Assembly: GCA_947568835.1 (NCBI GenBank)
Contig: OX387603.1
Location: forward strand, 22,406,651 to 22,470,650
Direction: 5' to 3'
Origin: Protonemura montana
Lineage: Eukaryota > Arthropoda > Insecta > Plecoptera > Nemouridae
DNA length: 64,000 nucleotides
Each line of letters starts with the position of its first letter. Within the stretch, counting starts at the first letter, position 1. This document shows positions 12,086 to 23,268 of this stretch, piece by piece. Under the pieces are notes generated by a model that was not told the DNA's origin, did no database searches, and saw only the letters and a list, made by a program, of their open reading frames with translations. The position numbers and the translations under genes were made by a program.

Positions 12086-12418
12086 CTATTTTCTTGTCAT
12101 TTTATGACACTGATCTTTTTGACAAGCATATAGAAAAATGCGGACGCTTGGTAGGTCCAAGGAACAGGGCCCCATGTGCCATCGGAGGCTGCAGTCGGCG
12201 TCTTGGTCGATCAATACCGAGCGAGCAGGCGCCGTGACGCCTATGCAACCCTCGCTGGTGCAGCGACGCCCTTCGACGCTCGACGTCGGGTGGCAAGCTG
12301 AGAAAGCGCGTGCAGTGTCTTTGAGAAGATCGTTTGTCGGTGCAGCAACTGCTGGATTTATTAGGCACATCGTAAGTACTATTCGATTCGGTGCCCAGAG
12401 GGCGTACCTGCAAGTCAT
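12086..12418 (-). pseudogene. Possible degraded Ty3-like retrotransposon pol fragment
   Basis: A GC-richer island in AT-rich DNA. The minus-strand frame contains INPAVAAPTNDLLKDTARAFS, which resembles the connection between reverse transcriptase and RNase H of Ty3/gypsy elements (usual form ...AAATLAPLNDLLKG...FSW). Downstream the frame appears shifted: another frame reads ASDGTWGPV, which could be a remnant of the RNase H ASD region. No complete catalytic motif survives. The similarity is by eye and short, so chance cannot be excluded. The plus-strand frame over the same bases is equally open, which lowers confidence further. Confidence 0.25.
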
Positions 12419-12451
12419 GTCAATATTTTCTCGAAGGGTTACCCTTCATCC

Positions 12452-12452
<1 letters not shown>

Positions 12453-12483
<31 letters not shown>
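12453..12483. repeat. Poly(C) tract, C31
   Basis: Thirty-one consecutive C on the + strand, directly beside the possible retroelement fragment. It is the longest homopolymer in the window and prone to assembly or sequencing length error. Confidence 0.95.
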
Positions 12484-12484
<1 letters not shown>

Positions 12485-12689
12485 CCTTCAAGTCGCCACC
12501 CACTTAGAGGTGGAGCTTGAACGAGCACGCGGGGTGCACGTGGTGATCAGGAGCTGTCTGCCTCATCCAGGAAAAGTCCTCAAGTCTGCTTTTCAGTCTA
12601 CAGCTACGTAACCATAGTGCATAACACTTATATTTTGAAGTGAATTCTGCATGCATCTTAAAAAAACACAAAAGTGACGAGAAAGCCAA

Positions 12690-14200
12690 GAACTGCTGAA
12701 AAACATAAATATTTAATGAATTTCAGTTCTAATTACCAACTCAGCTCAAAAAATTCGGGGAGCAGGATCATCACCTTTCCCTGCAACCCCCTTCCCATCC
12801 ATGGGCTAAATGGTCTTCCTTCCATGGTCTTAACTACCTGATCCTTTACGAACTAGGGTGTGGTTAATTCTTTGGCAAATTATGGATAAGGTTGGAAATA
12901 CAATCTACAAAATAAAATGAGACTCACAAGATTTTAATCATAACATGTATATTAAAGAATAAGTTCTACATCACTTTACAGAAACAGGCAGTTTTGCCAC
13001 AATTGATTATTGTGACCTTATTTACAATGCACAATAATTTGTGTAAGAAAATATCACCAGACACGTATGATAACATAATATTATTTTTATGATTTACTTT
13101 TTTTATATACATAGTTTTTTATAAGTAAGTATTTTCAGGTATATTTTTGTCTAGCGTTTTGTGTACTCAAGAATCCCTGGAGTCCTAACTCTGTTGAACA
13201 GTTCATTATTTTACGATTTAATAATTCTATTGGTAAAGGTTTCAGATTTGATCAAACGGGAAAGAAACATACCATTGTAACTTTAGTGAGGCACTAGCAT
13301 TTGAAAAATTATTGTGATTTTGAGGTGATTTGCAAAGAATCAAAGATTTGTTTTCAAAAATCTGCTCCATTTATGCTAATTTTGAATAAACATCACAATA
13401 CCTATATCAAGTTCTCTCCAACCCGGCCGTTGGACGCAATTTCGACAAAATCTCTACAGCTTACAAAATACGATGCAAAATGTGTGTAGTCTGCCACGTA
13501 CTACGCCCCCAACCAGTCATCACAATCACCTCGGTCTCAGATTATGCCTCGACCGTTCGTTCCCTTTCACGTCTCCTTCCCCGTTTTGTAAATCACAGAA
13601 AGTTACAATAAATTGTTTTTGTACATGTTTTTCTTTTCCACTTTAGCACAATTAACGAGCTATATAATTGTATTGAACCATCAATCGATGTACTTTGTTG
13701 TGTATTTGACATTAAATTGATAAAAACTGGATTACAATCAAGCAACACCAAATGTAGTAGAGTAGTAATACAATACATCCACGGATAAAATGAATTACTT
13801 TATGATAATTAAGTACAGAAAAGACGACAATGAACCGTTATTAAAGCCAGCCTCCGTCAACTGCATTCCGTAAGAAAACAGAAATCGCAATCGAAATGGT
13901 AATGAGAACCAAAATGTCTAAAAATAAAAAAATTCTATAGTTAAAGTAAACTAAGTTGTTTTGAACATAAAATAGTTTTCAAAATGACTCTCGGCTTTTC
14001 AGACCTGCCCGGCTTCCACCTAATCAAAATATGACAGTGGCATTTTTTGATGGAATACAATAACTACCTGGTGGTTGGTAACCCAACTTACCAGGCCCTA
14101 GGGTATTATCAATAACATATTAATAAATAAATTACAAGATAGTACACATAGTAGTAATATAAAGATATAATCTGATGATACACCACTATTCGGCATCATT
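12690..14200. other. Intergenic AT-rich sequence downstream of the E74-type gene
   Basis: No convincing gene. Several short open stretches show no protein-like composition. Confidence 0.5.
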
Positions 14201-14208
14201 TACAATGT

Positions 14209-14214
14209 TTTATT
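14209..14214 (-). terminator. Candidate AATAAA poly(A) signal of the E74-type gene
   Basis: TTTATT on the + strand is AATAAA on the minus strand, about 515 bases beyond the stop codon at 14730. It is the nearest canonical hexamer downstream of the coding end. Alternatives further on (TTTATT near 11876) would give a longer 3' UTR, as is common for E74 transcripts. Confidence 0.4.
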
Positions 14215-14729
14215 TAAATCCGACATTTGTGTGTGTGTTTGTGTTCCGTAATTCTCTACAACAATGGTGGTCGTGCTAATGTAACAGCTACCCTGGAGCA
14301 GTTGTTGCGATTATTGGACCACAGTTTTGTTTCGCCTGCCGACACAGCACTAGCAACCAACCCCTCCCCTGGCTTGCAGGGGCAGCACCTCCAAATACCT
14401 CATACAAAAATATACCTAGACATCTTCTGCTGCTGTTATCCACAAACTTCCTGAGATCTATTCAAATATATTAACGGATTTCTTGTTTTCTGTTTTCGTT
14501 GATAGTGACCATATACGTGTGACGACTATGACGACAACGACGACATTTAATAATAATAAAATTGCACATAGCTTACATTAGAAATTCCTTTCCTTCTCAC
14601 AACTCCCCAAGGCACACGAATTCCTCCTCCCGATCTGGCCTCGCGGTCCTACTCATTCGCAAAACTCAGCGCTCGCTCGTCGATATGTACAAATCAGGTC
14701 TAAAGCGTCCCAGGTGCCTTTGGCAGCGG
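14215..14729 (-). other. Probable 3' UTR of the E74-type gene
   Basis: Sequence between the stop codon and the first AATAAA on the minus strand. It contains a short ACG-rich run (about 14521-14545) and an AAT/ATT run. No coding signal. Confidence 0.4.
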
Positions 14730-15031
14730 TCACGCGCCCGTGCAGTCGATCTCCACGATGTCTTTAGGAACGTCAACGAACTGGTAGACCAGCCGTTGGC
14801 CGTCCACCTTGGCCAGGATGCCGCGCTGGTAGTAATAGCGGAGGGCACGGCCCATCGTCTCGTAGTTCATGTCTGGCTTGTTCTTGTGCAGCCCCCAAAG
14901 CCTCGAGACGGCCTTAGAGTCCACCAGCTTGAAGACGCCCTTCTCCCGGTTCGTCCACTTGATGTATCGTGGGCAGTAGTCGCGGTCCTGGAGCAGTTTC
15001 AGCAGGAACTCCCAGAGATACGTCGTCGATC
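14730..15031 (-). CDS. Eip74EF: E74/Eip74EF-type ETS transcription factor, terminal exon (ETS DNA-binding domain)
   Basis: Encodes residues 340-439 of the assembled protein and the TGA stop (14730-14732). It carries the whole ETS winged helix-turn-helix: [16 protein letters not shown] at the start, the three spaced tryptophans (W346, W365, W385), and the recognition helix with [14 protein letters not shown], whose two arginines (R401, R404) contact the GGA core of ETS sites. The domain runs to about YQF (residue 424), followed by a short [10 protein letters not shown] tail ending 15 residues later. This tail and the wording of the domain are those of insect E74 rather than of GABP, ETS1 or PEA3 types; vertebrate ELF1/2/4 are the nearest relatives. 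The protein acts in the nucleus as a sequence-specific regulator, classically induced early by ecdysone. Acceptor CTTCCAG, phase 1. Confidence 0.97.
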
Positions 15032-15344
15032 CTGGAAGAGAGAAATGAGACTTGTTAGTTGACAATATATGCTTGGACAGGAGAGAAATTCTCATTTGAG
15101 ATTTGGTTGCTAGTTTTTTAGGGATCATTAGTACCATCTTCGAAATGTCTCAACCCAAGGGGACAAACCTAGTGAAGCAAATTCAATTTTTTTTTTTTTT
15201 TTTTCATTTCTGGGTTAAAAAACCTCTTATGACTTTTAAGTGTTTCTCTTACTCTACTCTAACTCTCTCCCAAACTCTCACTTAACTTGGCTCAGTAAGA
15301 ACCACCAGCTAAATAATGAAAAAATTATATAATCCTATCCTCAC
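15032..15344 (-). other. E74-type gene intron 5 (313 bp)
   Basis: Short intron with a GTGAGG donor and a CTCTCTTCCAG acceptor on the minus strand. A T-run lies at about 15188-15204 (+ strand). No other feature. Confidence 0.85.
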
Positions 15345-15641
15345 CTTCTCGGCTTTTCCTCTTGACTGCACCAGGCTCCCCACTCTTCGGTTTCTTCGGC
15401 TTCTTCTTTATCCTCGGCTGGAATCCCAGCTCTAGCATGTAGAAGTCATCGCTGACGCTCGAGGTGGCGGCCTGGATGACCGATGTGGGGATCGCAGGCC
15501 TAGACGGCGACGGCGCTGACGGCGCCACAAACTGCTGTCCTTGTGGGTGGTAGCCCTGTGCCTGCTGTTGGTGCTGCTGCTGTGGTTGGTGGTGGTGAGA
15601 CGTTTGTACGTTTCCTAGGTACCCTCCGTAGCCATCCGTTA
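15345..15641 (-). CDS. Eip74EF: E74-type ETS factor, coding exon 5 (conserved linker and basic patch)
   Basis: Encodes residues 241 (split codon) to 339, then the first base of Gly340. The first third is low-complexity, with His/Gln runs (HHHQPQQQHQQQ). It then holds two stretches conserved in E74: SVIQAATSSVSDDFYMLELG (294-313) and a strongly basic segment, RIKKKPKKPK (about 317-326), followed by AVKRKSRE (332-339) that runs straight into the ETS domain. The basic segments are likely nuclear-localisation signals. It is bounded by CCTTGCAG and G/GTGAGG, phase 1 at both ends, 297 bp. The SVIQ-ATSSVS-YMLELG block outside the ETS domain identifies this as E74 rather than another ETS member. Confidence 0.95.
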
Positions 15642-18600
15642 CTGCAAGGATAAGACAAAATGTTAATTTTCTTGTGACCAGAGAGTGTGTGATAGCGATT
15701 GTCCGCTAGAAGAAGGGCTTCGATATGCACAAATCAATTTATCGTGCTACTGAACATGGCATGACTTGTATCGACCAGAAACTTCTTGTGGTACTAAAGA
15801 AGGTATATTAGATGAAAAGCTTTTGAATGTGTGATTCTAATCGATTAGATGTGGAATTGATCTTGCAGTCAAGATCTCATCACGACCAGGCAACGCTCGC
15901 AACTCTTTCTAAACACATTGTTTACCAATCAATTTTTTACCGTATTCTTACATTTATCCCTACTGACTGTGAAATTAATTAGAAATTAATTTCTTCAACA
16001 ATTACTCGCGCTGCTTCTTATCTCTCTCATTTACAACACAGTTTCAGGACGCTGGCTTTGGGCCAAGATTTCACGCGAACGACTGCTTGACCAATTCTAA
16101 ACTAGTCGATGAAAGAAGTCCGGCCTTGGCCGCGGTCACTCGCATCTACCTTGAGCTAGTGTTCGCCGCGCGGCCGCTAGGTAGCGCGCGCGACCGTTAC
16201 GCGTCCTGGAAAACCGAGGGAAATCGGCATCGGCTTTCAAACTCTAAACACTCAACGGTGGCGGACCAGGAAATAGGTGGACCGGCGAGACGGGTCTCAC
16301 GAAGTTTAAATAATTTACAACGAATTCAGCCGCGCTATATGTCTTGAGCGTTACGGGACAGGACGCTACGCAACCGGCGTCGCAACCGGGACGTTTGGCA
16401 CGACTCGAGAGGGAAAATGGCGTGGGGGCACAAGTCCAAACAGTCGTCAGTGTCGTGGCGCAAGAGGTGTGGGGGTAGCGATTTCCTCAAACGTGCGCAA
16501 CAGGCGCCAAAGTAATTAGGCAACTAGGTGCTAGAGTATATAGGTACTTAACAGTTTTACAACTGCATATTACACAAACTCTATAAAGTGCTATTGTGAT
16601 TTACCCAATAATTAATTCATCTCTGCAGGATAATGGAAACGAGACTGCGACGTGTCTAATTATGGTTTTCGTAATTACATGCATGTCGTACGTGACTGAA
16701 AACGTAAAACTTACCTAGCCCAACATTCAATCTAATTTCGCAAAGAACATTCAGAACAAGACGTTTGACATGATCGCTGAGTGCCGCTAAGTCTAAATTA
16801 TTCTAACCTCAGAAAAAATTACTCCCAAAATGTAAATATAAACAGTATTGCAACATCAAGTCTTAGACAGACGTATATCCCTTTTATCCCAAATAAAGAA
16901 CTAAAAACAGAGTTGGCTATCTTCATCTCTGTGCATGTTATCATCTAAGAAGGGCATAAGCCATCGAGGCAGCCATCTGTAGTTAACGAATTGAAGGTCA
17001 CAATTGCGCCAATCGTTTCCTGGTCATTGGCATTTGTTGCGTCAATGATTTGGGACAAAGAGCATCAATAAGTAACCAGTGGCTCAGTCTAGCGATGCTT
17101 GCCTGCCTAAGCTATCTATCCCAGCCAGTCGCATGTGGGCTGAGGCAAGAAAGCAATTAAAAAGCGAGATAGCCTATCGATAGACAATCCGCAATAAACC
17201 TTCGGCGAGAGATCCAGGCATAAGATGCTATACTTCTTTCGGCACATACTTATGGAGGGCGCAAGACATTCCTGGTACCAGCAAGCGAGTGTGCAGATGC
17301 CTGCTTCAGAGGAAAGACCCGCGGGCCTCTTCCGAGTAACGTTTCCAAAGATTCTGCTTACTAATCTAATGCCCGGGTAATTGCAGTAATTTTATTCCGC
17401 AGTAAACACCGTCTCTTCTCTGCTCGACGCCGGAATGGAGCAGCGAAAGGAAATGGAAAACGTAATGGCTATTTATAAAGCTGGTCCGTCACGAGCCAGC
17501 GAGTTTTTCGAATAACGTCTACAAGTTCTTCTTGTAAGTGACCGGAAGTGAAACATTCTGCACGCATGCGTTGCCGAACAGCGACGAAGGAAAACGAAAC
17601 CAGTCCAAAGTGGTTGCGAATAACTTAATTTTCCTCTTCTTCGCGCCGTGTCTTAGGCGTTGAGAACGATGTTGTGGCTGAAGACATGGCTATTGCTTAC
17701 TGAAGCTCGATGGCTTTAAACTGGGTTAATATGCTACCGTCGTTCACAGTGCACGACTAATAAATATCAAAATACACCACACGCCGCATACTTGCCGAGA
17801 TAATGATAAACATAACGACAGCCGGCCCATCCTCCTTCTAATTTATAGAAACGCACGAAATATTTATATCAACTTTTTACTTCTTTCCGTTCTGCATCCT
17901 TTTTTAACTGTAACCGAAAGTGCAACCGGATTGAAACATTCGATATGCCTTGCACTGTTAACGCGCTACTCGACGTTGCATTTTAGATTTCAGCGATGCA
18001 CCATGGAGTGCTAGTGCAAGTGCAGGTGCCCTTATAGCCGAGGCGTAACGCCTCTCAAGACCCGGGATCGAGCCTCGGGCAGGATGTAGGTAAGAGTTGG
18101 TCTGATCAGACCACTCAGCCATGCCGATTGATCGGATCTAACACCAATCTGCTTATCGGCACAAAGTGGCCACTTTGTGATTCGCAAGGGGCAAAAAAAG
18201 ACTATCCTTCTCTCCGTGGTTGAGGTGAATCTACAACTTTATTATCCATGTCGAGCTTTATCGGGTTTCGTTTTATCAATTTTTTCTTTGTCAAAAGTTT
18301 CACTGAGTTTTTTCGCCTGAATGCATATCTTCGTAGGTTAGTGCTGGGACATATCGTATTTGATCCTCGATTTGACTGAGTTGAGACGTGGTACAAGCTT
18401 GTACAAAAGCGACTAAAATGGCATATCACACGGATACCACAGGAATGGCATCGTCTGCACGCAGCTCGCATTTCTATTGTTATCAACGTCAGTTTCCAGC
18501 GCGTTGGCTGCGCCCCAACGAATGGCATCTTCTAAACGCACCCAAGCGGAGCGGTCGGCCCAGCGCTCGATAGCCAAGAGCTCAATGCAAAACAAGCGAA

Positions 18601-21600
18601 TTTCTCAGGGAAAATGTGAAAAAACGGGCGCGTTCGATTCATGGCTGGCTTGCGTACGATCTTTTTTCGCACTATCGACGAAGACGCGTTCAAAGGACGT
18701 CGTAAAACATGCGAGTGTGCGAGGATCAACTCAAGATGAAGGTTGAATTAATGAAAAATCAAGGACTTGCCAAAAATTAATCATCTCCATAATAATGTAT
18801 GATAATGAATTGTGAATAATATATGAACTTATCTTCAATGTATATTCAAGGCTGATTTAATTAACAATAGGCGAAATCAAATTAAAATTAATGTCTTCGC
18901 GACAATCACACTTCGGAGCGTGCCAAAAACAGTGCGAATATTTTCTGTCACTGCCGATTGTGTCGGCCAGAAGACGCGGCGAAGACAGTTTAAAAGTACC
19001 TGCCAAGCACAGCACACTCTTCGTTTCGTCTGGACAACTTCCTCTTAAATTATCGAGATAATTGTGCCGAAAGCCTTGAATCTCACAGTTACATTACATT
19101 ACATTCAGTGCCCATCATCTACATGGACATGCAATGAGTAAAATGCCCATTAAAATAACCCATCACAATGCTAAGGACGCCCGGCTTATTTCCGCGAGAA
19201 ATCCCTTGTCATAATTTTTCTCCATGCTAATAATCACTCCCAATTTATTTATCTGGCTTGCAGGCCGCCGATAAAACGGCATAGGCTGGTGCACGATGTT
19301 TGTAGGCTATCATGAGGCGAGACTGTTTTCAAGGCCGCAATTATGCGAAGCTGTAAAAACAAGTGCCAATGACTCGTTATCAGAGATGGGGAGAGCTTTT
19401 TATGAGGTCTATCTATCCTTGAACTTCGGAACTTTGCCTTGGGTATGGTTAGTTAGTTTATTATTAAAGTCCGCTCGCTCGTTTTCTCTCATCCGAGAGC
19501 TATTTTTCTTTTATCTCGCCCCGGATGAGTGAAGATAACAGGAATGGGTTACACGCATTGATAGTGACATGAGTATTATTATGTGTGGTTCGTGGAGTGC
19601 CAACCAAATAGTGCCAATTATAAACAGGCCGCTGGTTTTCCTGTTAGTCGCGCTGCTCCTGTTGGTTTACTATCGTGGCAAAATGTGCCTCGCAAAAATG
19701 ATACATAGAAACGAGAATTTATTACTTCACTTCGCCTTGATGCTAGTTTTTACATTTGCAGTTTACTATGCTTGATTATTTGGTGCTTTTTTATGGATAG
19801 ACGCGCTTAAATTTAGCGTCGCTTGTTGCGCTAAGCAAGGCTGATGTTAAACGCTGCCATATGGCGCAAACATGTGCCGAATCCTTTTCCTGTCGCTGAA
19901 TTACTTGTTTTTATCCTCCTCATTAAACAAAAAACTCTGTATATATATATAATGGCGGGCATGAACTTGAACAGGTCCGATCCCATTCCCAGCGGGACCC
20001 AATGCCTCCTCCAAGCTAGGCCATGGCCGACCGTAAGATGGCGTCAGATCGAGCGCCAAATCACCCGGCGCGCAGGCAGCTAAGAAAAGTGCACTTTTCC
20101 GCGCGGCCACGTGCACGCATGCGTCCTCGTCGCGGCGCGACGGCTGTTCCGACATCTCCACGCTTGGTTCAACGACACACTGACTTTCGCGATCCGCCAG
20201 AAGGTCAATCGCAGCCTCTCGATCGCACGTATCCCCGCCGATCCAGCCGCCAACACGTTATCGCGCTAGCCGTGGACAAACGGCCGTTTCCGCGTTCGGG
20301 CGACAGTTCGCAAGGCGGATCCCGTGACGTCGACGCCGCACGCGTCCCGTCGTTCGTTAAACGAGGACGCCGCGGTAGAGGCTGGACGGATACGACGTCG
20401 CCGAATATTTCCGCGTTTTCCGCTGACCGGCTGTGTCGCAACCGCGCACAGAACTCACATCCTTGGCATTAAGATTCATGTCCGCGGAAATGGACTCTAT
20501 AATGCGGTGGCATCCATCACACACGTCCGTCGCTCTTCCCCCTCTAGCTTCCCTCACCGCTGCCGTGAGTGTGTGTGCTTTGAATTGTTGTCCTCCTGGT
20601 CTCGGCGCTCCAAGAATATGCAAATCGCGTGATTTAGTGGATGGCCTTTTCGCTCGCGTAACAGGTACTGGAGTGTGTGACGAATTTCGATGAAAATCGG
20701 CGGCCATCGGTTCCCGCGCACCGGGGAGAGCTCCGGTGCCCCCATGTGTCCACTCCGCGCCAAGAGAGGGGTGTGGGACTCAATCAGTTGCACAACGCGG
20801 CAGGCTGCTGCGGAGAATGCCGAGGGGCCGGTCATCTTTCATGATCTGCATTGTCCGCCATTGTCGGCCATTGTTGGCCGTGCACGCACACAAAAGGATT
20901 CTGAAGAAATGACTGGTATTTTTTCCGCATGGCGACTACCGAATAACAAATTAAACAACGAAGATGTAAATGGTTTTCGTTGGAGTTTTTTCCGCATCTT
21001 CTTCCTCATCATCGTCCCGTACGACGAGTTTTCTCCCAAAGTGGTTCCCTTCCCTGTGTCGCGGCGGGCAAAGGTGAACGCGGCGGTCCGCCCCTCCACC
21101 AACGGCCAACGGCAATTCGTTTGAGAGTGCGCCAGAGTGAGTAGCACTTTAGCCGCGTGGCCCCACGTCTTCTCTTCGGCGTCTTATTATATTTGCAAAA
21201 CAGTGCCAACGTTATTTTCTCACCACTAGGGACCTTGAATAGGAAATTCACCCCGCGCTGCCCGCTGCGTCATCGTGGTCCACCAATCATCTCAAGCCGC
21301 CTTGCGACCAAGCCATCTCTTGGCCAGCTCTCCCCCAATCAACGGCCATCTCACAAATTCCTCGCTCGTGCATATTTTTATCCCGCTCTCTGGGACTCGC
21401 GCTATTTTTACGCGCCTACTCGATGGAGGCGCCGCGTTTAGGAGGCGTCGGTTCTTCTGCAGGACGACGCACTCATTAACAGGTCCAGCAGTTGCTCTGC
21501 CTCACGCAAAGCCACCAAGCGAGGCGCGACGGCGTCCCGACGCTTTCGCCGATTTGTTGTCGACGAAACGAACAGCCGCGAAGCCTCCAGTCAACATTTC

Positions 21601-22647
21601 GCCCGGTATACATCTTGGGCGAGGTTAGTGTCGTAAATAAGTTATATTTGAATATCCTCTCCGCTTTGCTACAATTAGCAATTGGCATCACCAACCTATT
21701 TGCACATCGGGCCGCCATACAATTTAACACGAGATTTTATACATTCTCTATTCGCGGGTTCCCGCGCTCTTCAGAAAGCCAATTATCTCGCCTAGATAAC
21801 GAAATCGCAGCAGAGACGTCGCTGATTCATAAACAGACTCAGCAACGCGCGCGCCGAACTGTATCCGAGTCGTGGCGCTCATTTATCCTATCGTCTACCA
21901 AACACGAACAGCTCAACTCGTCTCGAACCAAATTGAATGAAATCATCGAGGTGCACTTTTGCAGTTGTGCAAGCTCATGGAGATGCAGCTAGCTGCATTT
22001 AATAACATATAATGCAATCATAAAACGTTTCTATTTATCAGCGCAATTACGCGCGCGAGGACGTCACGCTCCCGCGCTGGTCCAGCGCGGGAGCGGCGAC
22101 GGCGGCGTCGACGTCGGGAACGCGGATGTGGAATTGAATGCAAAGCGATCCTCGTGGAGTTCACTCTGTATACCTCGCGCAGCTCGACCGTGATGCATGC
22201 TCTGCACATGGCTCTAATTAATAGTCACCCAGCTATTTAAATGTCTCCGGTGAGCAGTTACTTGCATTTATTTGCATGCACGGCAGTGCAATGCAAGCAG
22301 TTTACGAAAGTGCAATTCTCTGTATAACTATGTGCATTTGCGCATAAATCTGTCCTAATAGTGTACAGTTTCCAACCGCTGCATTTGTAATGCGCTTCCA
22401 TCCTATTGTCGGAGATTGCAGAGGCAACAAAAATCAAACTATCCCCGAAGGTGAATTATCACAATATCCGAGAGATCAATTAATTACCTATTTCCCTTCA
22501 CTTTAAAATCACGAGCAACGAATAAATCGCAAATAATCAATCGCACGGAAGACATAAATATCGAAAGAAAAGTCTTTACTATCAAGAGTTTTCTCCCCTC
22601 TCGCTCATACTCTGTCACTACACTGTAATTGCTTTTGATCGACTTAC
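15642..22647 (-). other. E74-type gene intron 4 (7 kb)
   Basis: Large intron, AT-rich at 15.6-20.0 kb and CpG-rich at 20.0-21.6 kb. Open frames in the CpG-rich part exist on both strands and all look like compositional artefacts. It holds a helically phased CATTGT triplet (20849-20874, listed separately). A tRNA-like A-box/B-box pair near 18035-18074 was rejected as a tRNA. Confidence 0.7.
20849..20874. promoter_or_regulatory. Three CATTGT (SOX/HMG-type) motifs at exact 10-bp spacing
   Basis: CATTGT occurs at 20849-20854, 20859-20864 and 20869-20874. The last two are in the context GCCATTGT, which also contains the Pho/YY1 core GCCAT. Spacing equals one DNA turn. It lies in a CpG-rich part of an E74 intron and could be part of an enhancer. 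Binding is inferred from motifs only. Confidence 0.35.
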
Positions 22648-22833
22648 ATGGCGGCCGACTGGGATATAGGTGCGGGTGGCTTCTGGACTGCTGTTGTTGC
22701 TGCTGCTGCTGCTGTTGCTGTTGGTGGTGTTGTGGGTGATAGTAGGGCGCCAGGAAGCCGCCGTGGTGCTGACTCGCATACCCTGCGTGGTGACCGCCGG
22801 GACCGGGGCTGTCGGGGGTACGCGCCGCGGACA
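22648..22833 (-). CDS. Eip74EF: E74-type ETS factor, coding exon 4 (His/Gln-rich)
   Basis: Encodes residues 179 (split codon) to 240, then the first base of codon 241. It starts SAARTPDSPGPGGHH and continues with Tyr/His-rich sequence, a run of 12 glutamines, and ends SHPHLYPSRPP. It is a disordered, probably activating or interaction-prone region; E74 proteins of other insects have long Gln/His tracts at this place. Bounded by CCCTTTAG and T/GTAAGT on the minus strand, phase 1 at both ends, 186 bp. There are no recognisable folded domains. The CAG/CAA run is potentially length-variable. Confidence 0.88.
22688..22723 (-). repeat. CAG/CAA glutamine-coding repeat
   Basis: Twelve consecutive Gln codons (mixed CAG and CAA) on the minus strand within the E74-type coding sequence. 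Interruption by CAA should stabilise it compared with a pure CAG run. Confidence 0.9.
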
Positions 22834-23160
22834 CTAAAGGGGGCACGGGAATAGTGTCAATATGGGGGAATTTGATGCCACCAGTGTGGGTGAAGGACTC
22901 ACAGCCTGAGATTTCAGCACTGCACTACTGATGAAATACCAGCATTGTATTTATGGTATTCACAGCTCATCCAAAATGTCAACACATTAGAATCCGCAGA
23001 ATATCTTTTACTGACAGGACTCTGTGTTGCTGATAAACAGAACTGATTGACATGAAACGTTTTGAACTGTAGAATAGTGTTAAAGACACGGCTCCCGTAG
23101 TCGAGGGTCGTCGAGGACGTTCCCTTGCATCGTGTGGTACCAGAATAGGAAGCAACTCAC
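22834..23160 (-). other. E74-type gene intron 3 (327 bp)
   Basis: Short intron, GTGAGT donor and CCCTTTAG acceptor. Nothing else recognised. Confidence 0.85.
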
Positions 23161-23268
23161 CTGGCGTGGGCTGGAGACGAGCCTTGAGCTCGTCGTTGGA
23201 GGTGTGTCCCGAGCTGCTGGAGTCGACGTCGGAGACGCCGGAGTCCGCGGGACTCGGCGGTAGAGAGC
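23161..23268 (-). CDS. Eip74EF: E74-type ETS factor, coding exon 3 (conserved acidic/serine block)
   Basis: Encodes residues 143 (split Gly codon) to 178, then the first base of codon 179. It is only 108 bp. It reads SLPPSPADSGVSDVDSSSSG followed by HTSNDELKARL, the most recognisable E74 block outside the ETS domain; the Drosophila protein has nearly the same text. Serine-proline and acidic-serine clusters suggest phosphorylation and a degron-like or activation role, but this is inference. Bounded by CTTCGCAG and G/GTGAGT, phase 1 at both ends. It is easily missed because it contains no ATG and is short. Confidence 0.95.

Noticed and set aside
14562-15062. 166-codon + strand open frame
   Set aside because: Antisense shadow of the ETS-domain exon, which is coding on the minus strand.
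18035-18074. tRNA-like A box (TAGCCGAGGCG) and B box (GGATCGAGCC)
   Set aside because: The boxes start only 30 bases apart, too short for a tRNA, and no acceptor-stem pairing is visible. At most a tRNA-derived SINE scar.
20023-21124. Overlapping long frames on both strands
   Set aside because: CpG-rich intron segment. Arg/Pro/Ser-rich text in all frames is expected from composition alone.
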